Assembly (NCBI GenBank): GCA_964396385.1 | Contig: CAYNFH010000008.1 | Location: 1-60,749, forward strand | Reading direction: 5' to 3' | Source: CAYNFH01 sp964396385 | Lineage (GTDB): Bacteria > Armatimonadota > Chthonomonadetes > Chthonomonadales > CAJBBX01 | DNA length: 60,749 bases | Made by a program: the position numbers and the translations under genes | The notes under the pieces: generated by a model | Databases searched by the model: none | The model's input: the letters and a program-made list of their open reading frames with translations, nothing else | Told to the model about the DNA's origin: nothing | Part shown: positions 33,065 through 40,571 of the stretch, in pieces | Layout of the letters: every line of letters begins with the position of its first letter | Position numbering within the stretch: the stretch's first letter is position 1

Positions 33065-33556
33065 CTAGCGAGACGCCTTTCCGTACACGGCCGTCTTGAC
33101 GGAGACGACCGAGCTTGAGCTCAGGAGCCAACCGGCCGGCGTCCTGGTCCACACGTCCTGCAGCCGCTGGACGGTATGCACCCGCTGTCTTCCGTTCGCC
33201 TCCGCTCCCGAAGTAAGGTCGCCAGTCCAGGTCTCTTGTACGCGCGCCTGGCTGCCAGATACGGCCAGGCTGTCGATGTGGGTTCGGGCTCTCCGCAGGA
33301 TCAGCTTGCCGAACTGAGTGGGCGCCTGTTGGCGGAACTGATCCAGCGACAGGGCGGGGCCTCCGGGGCGGATCTGGAGCTTGCAGTCTGCTGTGCAGAG
33401 CGCGGTTAGTGCGGTGATATTGCGGTTCACCAGGGAGGCATTGAAGCGGTCGTACCGTTCCTGAAGCGTCGCCCGGACCTCGGCCTGAGCCTGCGCGGGC
33501 ATCCGGCAGACCATCCCCAATCCAGCGACCACCCAGATCGTTCTCGCGCTCTTCAT
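33065..33556 (-). CDS. Secreted SnoaL/NTF2-like protein
   Basis: The protein has 163 residues from ATG 33556, with GAGGGG 3 bases upstream. A signal peptide-like start (MKSARTIWVVAGLGMVCRMP then AQAQA) is followed by a DUF4440/SnoaL-like cone: VRATLQERYDRFNASLVNRN, ITALTALCTADCKLQIRPG and RVQETWTGDLT, ending DVWTRTPAGWLLSSSSVVSV. Such domains bind small molecules or act as poorly defined enzymes. No neighbour explains its role. Confidence 0.65.
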   Translation of the reverse strand: MKSARTIWVVAGLGMVCRMPAQAQAEVRATLQERYDRFNASLVNRNITALTALCTADCKLQIRPGGPALSLDQFRQQAPTQFGKLILRRARTHIDSLAVSGSQARVQETWTGDLTSGAEANGRQRVHTVQRLQDVWTRTPAGWLLSSSSVVSVKTAVYGKASR

Positions 33557-33716
33557 CGGCCCCTCGCTCAAAGCGTAAACAGGACAAAGACGAGCACCGC
33601 CGGGTGGAGGTTCGCCGCAGCCCCTGGCACACAAGCTCCACCCTTGCCAGGCTTGGACTGCACTCTGAGAGTTTAGACGCGGAGTTCGCCGGAACCCGCT
33701 TACTAGGGCATGCCGT

Positions 33717-33872
33717 TCAGGTCAGCGACGGCTCGGCAAATGTCTCCGGGTCCAGCTCGAACTCCTCTTTGCACTCCTCACTGCAAAAGACGTACTCCTG
33801 CCCCCGATAGCGAGTACAGGCCGGCGGATCATACGGATCGACCGGTTCTCCACACACTGCTCAGTGGTCCAT
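33717..33872 (-). CDS. YHS-type protein copy 2 with in-frame TGA at conserved Cys (selenoprotein candidate)
   Basis: From ATG 33872 (GGAGG 9 bases upstream) the reading is M-D-H-TGA-A-V-C-G-E-P and continues VDPYDPPACTRYRGQEY, VFCSEECKEEFELDPETFAE and PSLT before the final TGA. Copy 1 at 1175 reads MERCAVCGEP, so TGA stands exactly where the first Cys of the CxxC pair is. Total length is 51 codons in both genes, with no other stop or frameshift. A hairpin lies 15 bases after the TGA with a G at the second loop position. Either selenocysteine is inserted (UxxC) or a single TGC-to-TGA change has killed the gene. Selenocysteine genes are not in the window. Confidence 0.5.
33821..33845 (-). promoter_or_regulatory. 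Possible bacterial SECIS hairpin in YHS copy 2
   Basis: On the minus strand CCGGTCGATC and GATCCGCCGG pair (nine pairs including one G-T, one C-C mismatch) around loop CGTAT. The loop begins 26 bases after the TGA and has G as its second base. This fits the published bSECIS outline of a loop roughly 16-37 bases downstream with G in the first two positions. Part of the pairing comes from the coding repeat GATCCG-TAT-GATCCG, so it could be chance. Confidence 0.35.
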
Positions 33873-33905
33873 GTGGTTCTGCCTCCGGTCCTGCAATCAA
33901 TGCAA

Positions 33906-33951
33906 CAAGAAAGAACCCCGGCTCCAGACGGACAGGGCCTGGTCGCCGGGG
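33906..33951 (-). terminator. Leader hairpin with T-rich tail upstream of YHS copy 2
   Basis: On the minus strand CCCCGGC-ga-CCAG pairs with CTGG-a-GCCGGGG, then TTCTTTCTT. It lies 34 bases before the ATG at 33872. The same element stands upstream of YHS copy 1 (1092-1135), including the loop-side GACCAGGCC. Two independent copies in leader position support an attenuator rather than a simple terminator. Confidence 0.55.
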
Positions 33952-33961
33952 CGGATTGTGC

Positions 33962-34040
33962 CATATACAACTCCGCGGATAGGACCCCCGCCGAGCTGGC
34001 TTGGTTCCGTGCTCGCTTGGCCGGTATCCGGGGCTTCCCC
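33962..34040 (-). promoter_or_regulatory. Promoter block of YHS copy 2
   Basis: On the minus strand blocks CACGGAACCAAGCC, GGTCCTAT and GAGTTGTATATG appear in the same order as at 1030-1082, ahead of YHS copy 1. TTGTATAT is a plausible -10. The inverted repeat seen in copy 1 is weaker here. The remaining bases up to 34185 hold nothing I can identify. Confidence 0.4.
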
Positions 34041-34185
34041 GCAACTGCCATTGTCCGCTGCTCTGTTCCAGGACGCAAGGTGGCGAATCACCGGTTACGT
34101 GCGGCCGCTCCGCGGCGTCCGTCCAACCATGTCCGAAGAGCGGCAACCGCTGAGCGAGCTGGCTAGCCCCGGCTCGTTCGATACT

Positions 34186-35241
34186 CTAGGCGAAACCGTC
34201 TAGGAGTTGCTCCGCCTCTGTGACCCCGCGTCTCACAAGCCCTCGACCGATTGTTCGGGCGAACTCAATCTCCGCGTTCCGCCTCCCGAAGAACTCGGTT
34301 CGCACCTTCTCGTAGTCCTCTGGAAACACATAGTTGTTGGCCGGAAGGCTACTCATCGGCCGTACACTTCTCAACAGGCTCAAAACCAATTCGTGTGCGG
34401 TGCCCAATGCAACCACCTTGTCCAGGAGGCGCTCCAACATTTCAGGTGTGAGGTTTTCTTTCAGGTAGAAATCTTCAATGTGCGTGATGCCGAACTGGCT
34501 CATGGCCTCAAGCACACTCTCGTCCTCAAAATCCTCGTTGGAGAGCCCGACCGGCGCTGGAGTGTCCCTATCTCCAAAGCCAGCCCTAATCATCTCAGCT
34601 TTGATCCGCCGTGCGAGTTGTGGATTCCCGAGTGAAATCTGCGGCAAGTGATTGCTCAAGGAGAAGATGTCTTCCTTCTGAATGGAGTCTCGGGCAAGCT
34701 GAAGCTCCTGCTCGGGTTCCAAACCGAACGCGTCGATCAAGTCCCAGACGTAGTCGGTATAGTTGTTCGCGACGAACTCTGCTGCGATTTCAAAGCGCTG
34801 GGCCAGTGGATGGGGTTCTAGAAACCTCCTGACTTCAGCTTCCATATTCCGTCGGACCTCTCCAACTAAGCGCTCAAGCTCACGCTGGGACGCAGACTCA
34901 TCGAGGCGCCTAGGATGCTCTATGGCTTCCGACCTGCCTAGTTCCATTTGCTCCCGGTGGCGCAAGTTGATGGTTTCGATCAACTTCGCGGCCAAGGTTG
35001 GTATCCCGGGTGTCAGGCCTTCCCTCTCGGTGGGCCTGATAGGCCATCTGGAACGATCGTCCTCGGATCCTGCCTCCCCGTGGCTGCCCTGCCCCTCGGG
35101 GACCACCTCCCCGGCCCGTGTCTCAGCGCCTTTGGCTGGCACAAGGGAGGGAAGCACACTCTCTTTCTGGACTTGCTCCGAACCCATATCCTTCTTTGTC
35201 GGCTCTGGCTGCTCCTGTGGGGTTTCAAATCTGTTCTCCAT
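34186..35241 (-). CDS. Large hypothetical helical protein
   Basis: The protein has 351 residues. The first 75 are acidic, Pro/Glu/Gln-rich and probably disordered (ENRFETPQEQPEPTKKDMGS). The rest is helical: LAAKLIETINLRHREQMELG, RELERLVGEVRRNMEAEVRR, EIAAEFVANNYTDYVWDLID and HELVLSLLRSVRPMSSLPAN. There are no Cys clusters, membrane segments or known catalytic motifs. Its upstream region is AT-rich with an inverted repeat. I cannot assign a function. The base composition of the upstream region differs from its neighbours, which hints at acquisition. Confidence 0.55.
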   Translation of the reverse strand: MENRFETPQEQPEPTKKDMGSEQVQKESVLPSLVPAKGAETRAGEVVPEGQGSHGEAGSEDDRSRWPIRPTEREGLTPGIPTLAAKLIETINLRHREQMELGRSEAIEHPRRLDESASQRELERLVGEVRRNMEAEVRRFLEPHPLAQRFEIAAEFVANNYTDYVWDLIDAFGLEPEQELQLARDSIQKEDIFSLSNHLPQISLGNPQLARRIKAEMIRAGFGDRDTPAPVGLSNEDFEDESVLEAMSQFGITHIEDFYLKENLTPEMLERLLDKVVALGTAHELVLSLLRSVRPMSSLPANNYVFPEDYEKVRTEFFGRRNAEIEFARTIGRGLVRRGVTEAEQLLDGFA

Positions 35242-35253
35242 ATAATTGAGATC

Positions 35254-35291
35254 TACTGATAGTCAATATCAATTGTAGCTGGATATCAGTA
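35254..35291. promoter_or_regulatory. Spaced inverted repeat in AT-rich intergenic region
   Basis: TACTGATA (35254-35261) and TATCAGTA (35284-35291) are exact inverted repeats 22 bases apart, between the divergent genes at 34186 and 35485. They could be an operator. The rest of the gap (35292-35484) has a run of seven T near 35348 and short CCGG hairpins that might be a structured leader for the long plus-strand operon. I could not match a known riboswitch. Confidence 0.4.
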
Positions 35292-35484
35292 GCCCAACAA
35301 TAGGCGGCGTCGAGACGGAGCGGCTCTAGGACGTAGGTATGTGGAAGTTTTTTTGAGGATCCGGCATTTTGACACCGGCCCGTGAAACTGGCCTGCTAGA
35401 GTTATGCTGGTCATACCTGTGGGCTCCGGCTGCCGTGCGCTGCACTCCGGACCCCCGAACCATGAGGAAAGTCGAAGGTGATAA

Positions 35485-36342
35485 ATGAGAACCCAATCGA
35501 TTGTCCAGCGGGAGGAGAGCTCTGCTGTACCTTGTCCGGCATCGCCCATTCTTCACGCTTGGTCCGCAGAATCCGACAGCGAGCTCGTCATCGACGTCGC
35601 CGGGGCTGTGGATGCTCCCGACAGGACTTTCAACTGTCCCGCGGCCACAGCTCTCGAAGAGCTCTCAGAGCAGTTTGACGGCCGTGACGACGAAGCTATC
35701 CTGGGCCTCGCGGCCGAGGAATTCACTACGGATGCGTGGCAGCATCCAGAACGATATGAGTCCCTGGCTCGGTGGTTTGCCGCAGAAGCAACCCAGCGTC
35801 ATGTCCCGAAGCTGGTGCTGGATGTAGGTTGTGGTCCCGGTGTCCTTACTCAGCACGTAGCCAGACTTCTCCCGACTGCCAAAGTTATGGGGATCGATCT
35901 TTCACCCGATATGCTCCGTCTCGCAGAGCAGGGGAAGTCGGTGGACCGTGTACAGTTCATCGGTGGAGACGCCCGCGAGGCCCTTGACATCGCAGAGCGA
36001 CCAGTGGATGGAGTGATTTCGCGGCGGATGATCCACCGGGTAGACGGGCTTGAGACAGTACTGAAGCGGCTGGCTGGTGCTGTTCATGCCGACGGAGGTG
36101 TCGTGCTGAACTACAGCTTCAGACGTCCAACGGAGGAGAGAGGTCTTCGTGAATTTCTGGACGCTGCAGCGCAACGCGGTCAGTTCAAATCGCTCCATGC
36201 TGCGTTCGTCCGGGCCGTCCTGAATGCTCCGACACTGGACGAATATGTGGTTGCGGCCCGAAGCGTGGCAGAGACGTTTGGAGTGAGCCGGTGCCAGATT
36301 AAGGTCTTTCCCTTCGACGTAGGCGTTTTGCTCGTCCGGTAG
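35485..36342 (+). CDS. Class I SAM-dependent methyltransferase
   Basis: The protein has 285 residues. About 100 N-terminal residues precede the Rossmann core: motif I VLDVGCGPGVLTQHVARLLP (about 113-132), then KVMGIDLSPDMLRLAEQGK, VQFIGGDAREALDI, and DGVISRRMIHRVDGLETVLK. The substrate is unknown. ATG 35485 has GAAGGTG 5 bases upstream. It is the first gene of a run in which a transporter, a second methyltransferase, a DUF2148 protein and five signalling genes follow with short gaps or overlaps. Methylation of the transported compound is one possibility (inference). Confidence 0.8.
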   Translation: MRTQSIVQREESSAVPCPASPILHAWSAESDSELVIDVAGAVDAPDRTFNCPAATALEELSEQFDGRDDEAILGLAAEEFTTDAWQHPERYESLARWFAAEATQRHVPKLVLDVGCGPGVLTQHVARLLPTAKVMGIDLSPDMLRLAEQGKSVDRVQFIGGDAREALDIAERPVDGVISRRMIHRVDGLETVLKRLAGAVHADGGVVLNYSFRRPTEERGLREFLDAAAQRGQFKSLHAAFVRAVLNAPTLDEYVVAARSVAETFGVSRCQIKVFPFDVGVLLVR

Positions 36343-36377
36343 CTCGAGGGCTGCGGACCCATTTGAAGGATTGTCCT

Positions 36378-37337
36378 ATGAAAACCATGAAAACCCTATG
36401 GGCACTCATAGTGCTGGGGCCCATGGCATGCCTCATTGCGGGATGCCCCCGGAAGTCAGCGGCACCTGGGGGTCCGGCGAATATCAAGGTAGCGTACCTT
36501 CCAATCGCAGACTGCCTTCAGCTTTATGTAGCGGTCGACCGGGGCTACTTGGCCAAAGAGGGTTTGAAAGCCGAAATCGTTCCGCTCCAGAGCGGCCCTA
36601 AGGTCATTGAGGCGCTGCTATCCAAGAGTGCGGATGTCGGTATATCCAATGTGGTCTCTACGATAATCGCCCACTCCAAAGGCGTGCCCGTTGTCGCCTT
36701 CACTGGTGGTCCGGTTGAGGCGGCAACTCATAGAACGCACGCTCTCCTCGTTCCGGCAACCTCTTCGACCAAGCGGCCGCAAGACCTCGTCGGGAAGACT
36801 GTGGCCGTGAACGCGCTGCGCAACATTGAGCATGTGATGCTTCGTGAATACCTCGAAAAGAATGGGCTTCAACCCGATTCGGTAAAGGTTGTAGAGGCAC
36901 CCTTTCCCCAGATGGAGGGCATCCTCAAGAGTGGTTCCGTCGACGCTATCATGGCTATTGAACCATTTGTCACGCTCGCCGAGAGCCACAAGACCGTTCG
37001 TGTCTTGGGCCACCCCTATACCGACGTCCACCCGAAGCGCATCGTATCGATCTACGATGTTCGGAGTGACTGGTTGGCTGAGCATCCTGACCAAGCTAGA
37101 AAGTTCTCCGCTGCCATGGCAGACGCAACAGACTACATTCAGAAGGACAGCGCCGGCACCCGGGCGATTCTCCTGAAGTACACGAAAATACCAGCCGAGA
37201 TAAGTAGCCAGGTTTCGATTCCCGAATTCCAGGCTCGGTTCGAGCCACAGGACGTGCAGGCATGGATTGACGAGCTGGCGAGGCAGGGCATCATTCCTGC
37301 TGCCTTTCCCGCGAGCGAAGTCTATAAGCCGCAGTAA
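36378..37337 (+). CDS. NitT/TauT-type ABC transporter substrate-binding lipoprotein
   Basis: The protein has 319 residues. A lipoprotein signal (MKTMKTLWALIVLGPMACLI then AGC at the cleavage site) precedes an SBP of the SsuA/ThiY/nitrate class: VAYLPIADCLQLYVAVDRGY, LAKEGLKAEIVPLQSGPKVI, SADVGISNVVSTIIAHSKGV and VGKTVAVNALRNIEHVML. Ligands of this class include sulfonates, taurine, nitrate, thiamine precursors and riboflavin; this one cannot be assigned. ATG 36378 with GAAGGA 7 bases upstream is preferred to 36363. It ends overlapping the ATPase start (TAATG). Confidence 0.85.
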   Translation: MKTMKTLWALIVLGPMACLIAGCPRKSAAPGGPANIKVAYLPIADCLQLYVAVDRGYLAKEGLKAEIVPLQSGPKVIEALLSKSADVGISNVVSTIIAHSKGVPVVAFTGGPVEAATHRTHALLVPATSSTKRPQDLVGKTVAVNALRNIEHVMLREYLEKNGLQPDSVKVVEAPFPQMEGILKSGSVDAIMAIEPFVTLAESHKTVRVLGHPYTDVHPKRIVSIYDVRSDWLAEHPDQARKFSAAMADATDYIQKDSAGTRAILLKYTKIPAEISSQVSIPEFQARFEPQDVQAWIDELARQGIIPAAFPASEVYKPQ

Positions 37338-38233
37338 TGGATGGAGCGAGCCCGCCAGCCGTCCTCTCCGTGCGAGACCTGCACTATACGTACCGCCATG
37401 TGCGGTACCCAGATATCTCTCTTCGAGGGACCAAGGCCAGCAACGACTCGCTCCCGGCACTTATGGGCGTCTCCTTCGATGTGTATCCCGGAGAGTTCTG
37501 CTCGATCGTCGGCCGTTCTGGGTGTGGCAAGTCAACACTCCTCAAGGTGGTCGCCGGCTTACTCCGACCTACCTCGGGCAGCGTCCTATTGAAGGGGAAC
37601 ATGCTCGTCCGCCCGGTCAAAGAAGTGGCCGTCGTCCACCAAGACTACAGCCGAACGCTCCTTCCCTGGAAGACTGTAGAAGGAAATGTATTGCTCGGTC
37701 TAGTGAACCTTCAGGCAGCAGGAATTGACCACGACATCACCTCTCTGGGCATGGCGGCGAAGAGGCGGCGTGTAGGCGACTACCTTGAGAAGGTCGGTCT
37801 CTCCACGTGCCGGGGCAAATATCCTTGGCAGCTCTCCGGCGGCATGCAGCAGCGGGTTGCCATCGCCCGTGCACTCGCCCGAGAACCCGATATTCTTCTC
37901 CTTGACGAGCCGTTCGGCTCCCTGGATGCTCCGACGAGGTACGGCCTCGAGGATGCCTTGCTAGACTTGGCCACCCGGTTCGGAATCACCGTCCTTATGA
38001 TTACCCACGATATAGACGAAGCGATATACATGTCCGACCGTGTGCTGGTCATGGAGCGAAATGGTGTGCTCGACACGGTTGGCATCCAGGCTTCGAGCGG
38101 AGAGATCTGTATCCAGCTCGAGCGGCCTCGCAGACAACTGGAGACCCGGGCAGACCCTGCGTTCGGCGAGCTTCGGTCAAGAATCGTTCAGATGTTGCAT
38201 CTGGCAGTTGCGGAAGTCGGCCGGAGGTCTTAA
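37337..38233 (+). CDS. ABC transporter ATP-binding protein (NitT/TauT type)
   Basis: The protein has 298 residues. Walker A is GRSGCGKSTLLKVVAGLLRP. The Q-loop region is VAVVHQDYSRTLLPWKTVEG. The signature is LSGGMQQRVAIARALAREPD and Walker B DILLLDEPFGSLDAPTRYGL, with switch His in MITHDIDEAIYMSDR. An insert of about 20 residues near the N-terminus (YPDISLRGTKASNDSLPALM) is unusual for the family. It energises the transporter with the permease at 38233. Start and stop overlap both neighbours by one codon-base step. Confidence 0.9.
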   Translation: MDGASPPAVLSVRDLHYTYRHVRYPDISLRGTKASNDSLPALMGVSFDVYPGEFCSIVGRSGCGKSTLLKVVAGLLRPTSGSVLLKGNMLVRPVKEVAVVHQDYSRTLLPWKTVEGNVLLGLVNLQAAGIDHDITSLGMAAKRRRVGDYLEKVGLSTCRGKYPWQLSGGMQQRVAIARALAREPDILLLDEPFGSLDAPTRYGLEDALLDLATRFGITVLMITHDIDEAIYMSDRVLVMERNGVLDTVGIQASSGEICIQLERPRRQLETRADPAFGELRSRIVQMLHLAVAEVGRRS

Positions 38234-39006
38234 TGAGGCGAGTGAGCGGGCTCTGCCTGATCATCGGGCTCTTGGTCGCCCTAGAGGTCGCGTGTCGCCA
38301 GCACTGGCTCGACCCTGTATATTTCCCTGCTCCAAGCTCTACCGGTGAAGCCCTAGCACACCTAGTCCGCTACCGTACTCTATGGGTCGATATTGGCTCA
38401 ACCCTATGGCGGGCAGCAGTCGGCTTTGCGGTCGCGATGATGGTAGCAGTCCCGACCGGGCTGGCTATGGGTGAGTTCCAGCCTGTTCGCACTCTCCTGG
38501 AACCTATCGTCGATGTCCTTAGGCCAATGCCCTCCGCCGCCGTCATTCCCGTAGCGATCCTGATCTTCGGAATCGAGGACCGCATGAAGGTCGTGGTCAT
38601 CATCTTCGGATGTGTCTGGCCCACGATCATAAGCACGCTCGACGGGATTCAGGGGGTGGATCCCCTCTTGATCGACACCGGGAGGCTCCTGCAACTGAAC
38701 CGTGCGCAGCAACTATTGAGGGTCACCCTACCCGCTGCAATGCCATCCATTATCACAGGCATGCGAATCAGCCTCGCCATCGGGCTTATCTTGGCCGTAA
38801 CCTCTGAGATGATCGCCGGCAGCAATGGGCTTGGATACTTCATCCTCGATTCTGAACGCTCGTTCGCCTTCAAGGAGATGTATGCAGGGATCGCTATTGT
38901 AGGCCTGCTCGGTTATCTCGCAAGCAGAGCGTTTGCTGTGGTCGATAGGGCCGTACTATTCTGGTACTACGCCTCCCGCGCCAGGAGCGGGAGCGATTGG
39001 GGGTAG
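38233..39006 (+). CDS. ABC transporter permease (NitT/TauT type)
   Basis: The protein has 257 residues and about six membrane helices. The binding-protein-dependent transport signature with the EAA loop reads DPLLIDTGRLLQLNRAQQLL then RVTLPAAMPSIITGMRISLA. The N-terminus VSGLCLIIGLLVALEVACRQ and the middle PMPSAAVIPVAILIFGIEDR are typical of SsuC/TauC-like permeases. It overlaps the ATPase stop (TTAATG) and is followed 4 bases later by the second methyltransferase. Confidence 0.88.
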   Translation: MRRVSGLCLIIGLLVALEVACRQHWLDPVYFPAPSSTGEALAHLVRYRTLWVDIGSTLWRAAVGFAVAMMVAVPTGLAMGEFQPVRTLLEPIVDVLRPMPSAAVIPVAILIFGIEDRMKVVVIIFGCVWPTIISTLDGIQGVDPLLIDTGRLLQLNRAQQLLRVTLPAAMPSIITGMRISLAIGLILAVTSEMIAGSNGLGYFILDSERSFAFKEMYAGIAIVGLLGYLASRAFAVVDRAVLFWYYASRARSGSDWG

Positions 39007-39010
39007 CCAC

Positions 39011-39946
39011 ATGGCAATAGAACACGACGCAACACTCAAAGGGGTGCTGGCAACGGGTCCAGAGGCTAGGGCGGTGCGGCGCCGCCTCAATGTGAAGTAC
39101 GGCATTGGAGAGGAATACCTCCACGAGTGGCACCCCATGCTCCAGACACTCTCTGGTGAGGAAAACTGCCTGGTGCTGGGGATGGACGTGGCAGGGTTTC
39201 CCCGCAACATCCGCAACCATCTTGCGTCCCGCGGCCTGCACTTGAATGGCAAAGTAGTAGGTGTAGACTTCAGTCCCAGCCGAATTAGGGAGCTTCAGGT
39301 CGAGTTCCGTGCGGACCCTCGGTACGTTTTCCTAGCCGACGACCCGGTGCTCTTGGCATTCGCAGACGCCACTGAGTCGCCCTTTGACACGGCAGTACCT
39401 TCCAGAGACTTCGACATCGCCCTATGCACCTATGCATTACATGACCGCGACGTACGTGATCCCGAAAAGGCTCTGCACGGCCTCGCCAGAGCACTCCGAG
39501 AGACCGGCTTTGCCCTGGTGGTCACCCACGCAAGAGGTTCCTTTCCTGAATTAAAGGACTTTTATGCCGAGTCGTGCGAGATGACCGGCATGAGTCATTT
39601 GGCGAGCCAGCCCTTCACCCACTTTGACAATTTCGCCGAGGAGGATGCTCCAGCCAAGCTACTGAAGTTCTTCTCCCACGTGAGCTACAAGGAGATGGGG
39701 ACCTCATTGGTCTTCCCACGTGACGCCAGCCAACCGCGCACCGAGGCACTCGAAGATTTCTTGTCGTACTGCGACTACTTTCCGTTTCCCGGGCTAAACC
39801 ATGTCCAGAGCGAGGACGACCGCCACCGAATCCGGGCAGGGCTGGCTAAGTTAGCTTCTCATGCACTAGAGGAGTCCGCTGCGATTCGTATAACTAAACC
39901 ATGCAAAGCGTTCCTTTGCCGTAGTCCCCTGCACGGAGACAGGTAG
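39011..39946 (+). CDS. SAM-dependent methyltransferase-like protein
   Basis: The protein has 311 residues from ATG 39011 (GGGGGTAG upstream). The core is CLVLGMDVAGFPRNIRNHLA, HLNGKVVGVDFSPSRIRELQ and FDIALCTYALHDRDVRDPEK then ALHGLARAL, followed by GFALVVTHARGSFPELKDFY. Motif I is atypical (GMDVAGFP instead of G.G.G), so activity is uncertain. It lies between the permease and the DUF2148 gene in the same transcription unit and could act on the same compound as the methyltransferase at 35485. Confidence 0.65.
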   Translation: MAIEHDATLKGVLATGPEARAVRRRLNVKYGIGEEYLHEWHPMLQTLSGEENCLVLGMDVAGFPRNIRNHLASRGLHLNGKVVGVDFSPSRIRELQVEFRADPRYVFLADDPVLLAFADATESPFDTAVPSRDFDIALCTYALHDRDVRDPEKALHGLARALRETGFALVVTHARGSFPELKDFYAESCEMTGMSHLASQPFTHFDNFAEEDAPAKLLKFFSHVSYKEMGTSLVFPRDASQPRTEALEDFLSYCDYFPFPGLNHVQSEDDRHRIRAGLAKLASHALEESAAIRITKPCKAFLCRSPLHGDR

Positions 39947-39947
39947 C

Positions 39948-40571
39948 ATGCCTGACTTCAATCCGCAGGGAGTGCTAATACAAACAGCCGAACTCATGTG
40001 TGCCGCTGCCCGCACTGCTCCCAAGACGAAAGGCATCGACCTCCTCAGCGTGTTCTATCTCATGCCTGACGAGTTCGGCCCGGTGCTTGACGAGATGAGA
40101 GCAATGTCCCTTAAGTACGACCACCTGCGTCCACAACGTCCCTACGAGCGCGACGTGATTTGCCTCCAGCAGGCGGCCTGCCTCGTCGTGATCGCCAGTC
40201 GGCGTCGTTTGATGGACATAGCGGGCTGCGACGCCTGCGGATTCACAGGTGAACCAAACGGCTGCAAAGCCGCCGCCAAGGCCGGGGCCGCGTGTGTCTA
40301 CAATGCGAAGGACCTCGGCATAGCTCTTTCTTCTGCTGCCCTCGTAGCCCACTGGAGGCTTATTGATAACAGAATCATCGACACGGCCGGCCGAGCAATA
40401 GTGAACCGAGAGCTCTACCCTCAATACACTAACGGGAAGGTTTTCGATGCTGCCGCCATAGCATTGAGCGTGAGCCCGAAGAATCCATTCTTTGACCGTC
40501 TAGAGCAGGAACTCGATGGCCACTCGCAGTTAGCCCCAAAAGACGCTGAGGAGCAGGGAACCAACCAATGA
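39948..40571 (+). CDS. DUF2148 (ferredoxin-domain-like) protein
   Basis: The protein has 207 residues. The conserved part is AAARTAPKTKGIDLLSVFYL at the N-terminus and MDIAGCDACGFTGEPNGCKA then AAKAGAACVYNAKDLGIALS in the middle. Cys residues at CDAC, GC and AC match the DUF2148 cluster, usually described as a ferredoxin-like domain and common in anaerobes. It begins 1 base after the preceding stop and ends overlapping the next start (ATGA). This links the transporter operon directly to the kinase module. Confidence 0.75.
   Translation: MPDFNPQGVLIQTAELMCAAARTAPKTKGIDLLSVFYLMPDEFGPVLDEMRAMSLKYDHLRPQRPYERDVICLQQAACLVVIASRRRLMDIAGCDACGFTGEPNGCKAAAKAGAACVYNAKDLGIALSSAALVAHWRLIDNRIIDTAGRAIVNRELYPQYTNGKVFDAAAIALSVSPKNPFFDRLEQELDGHSQLAPKDAEEQGTNQ

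Noticed and set aside
35464..35473. GAGGAAAGTC resembling a conserved RNase P RNA motif
   Set aside because: Only this decamer matches, and the surrounding sequence lacks the other conserved RNase P segments. It serves as a ribosome binding region.
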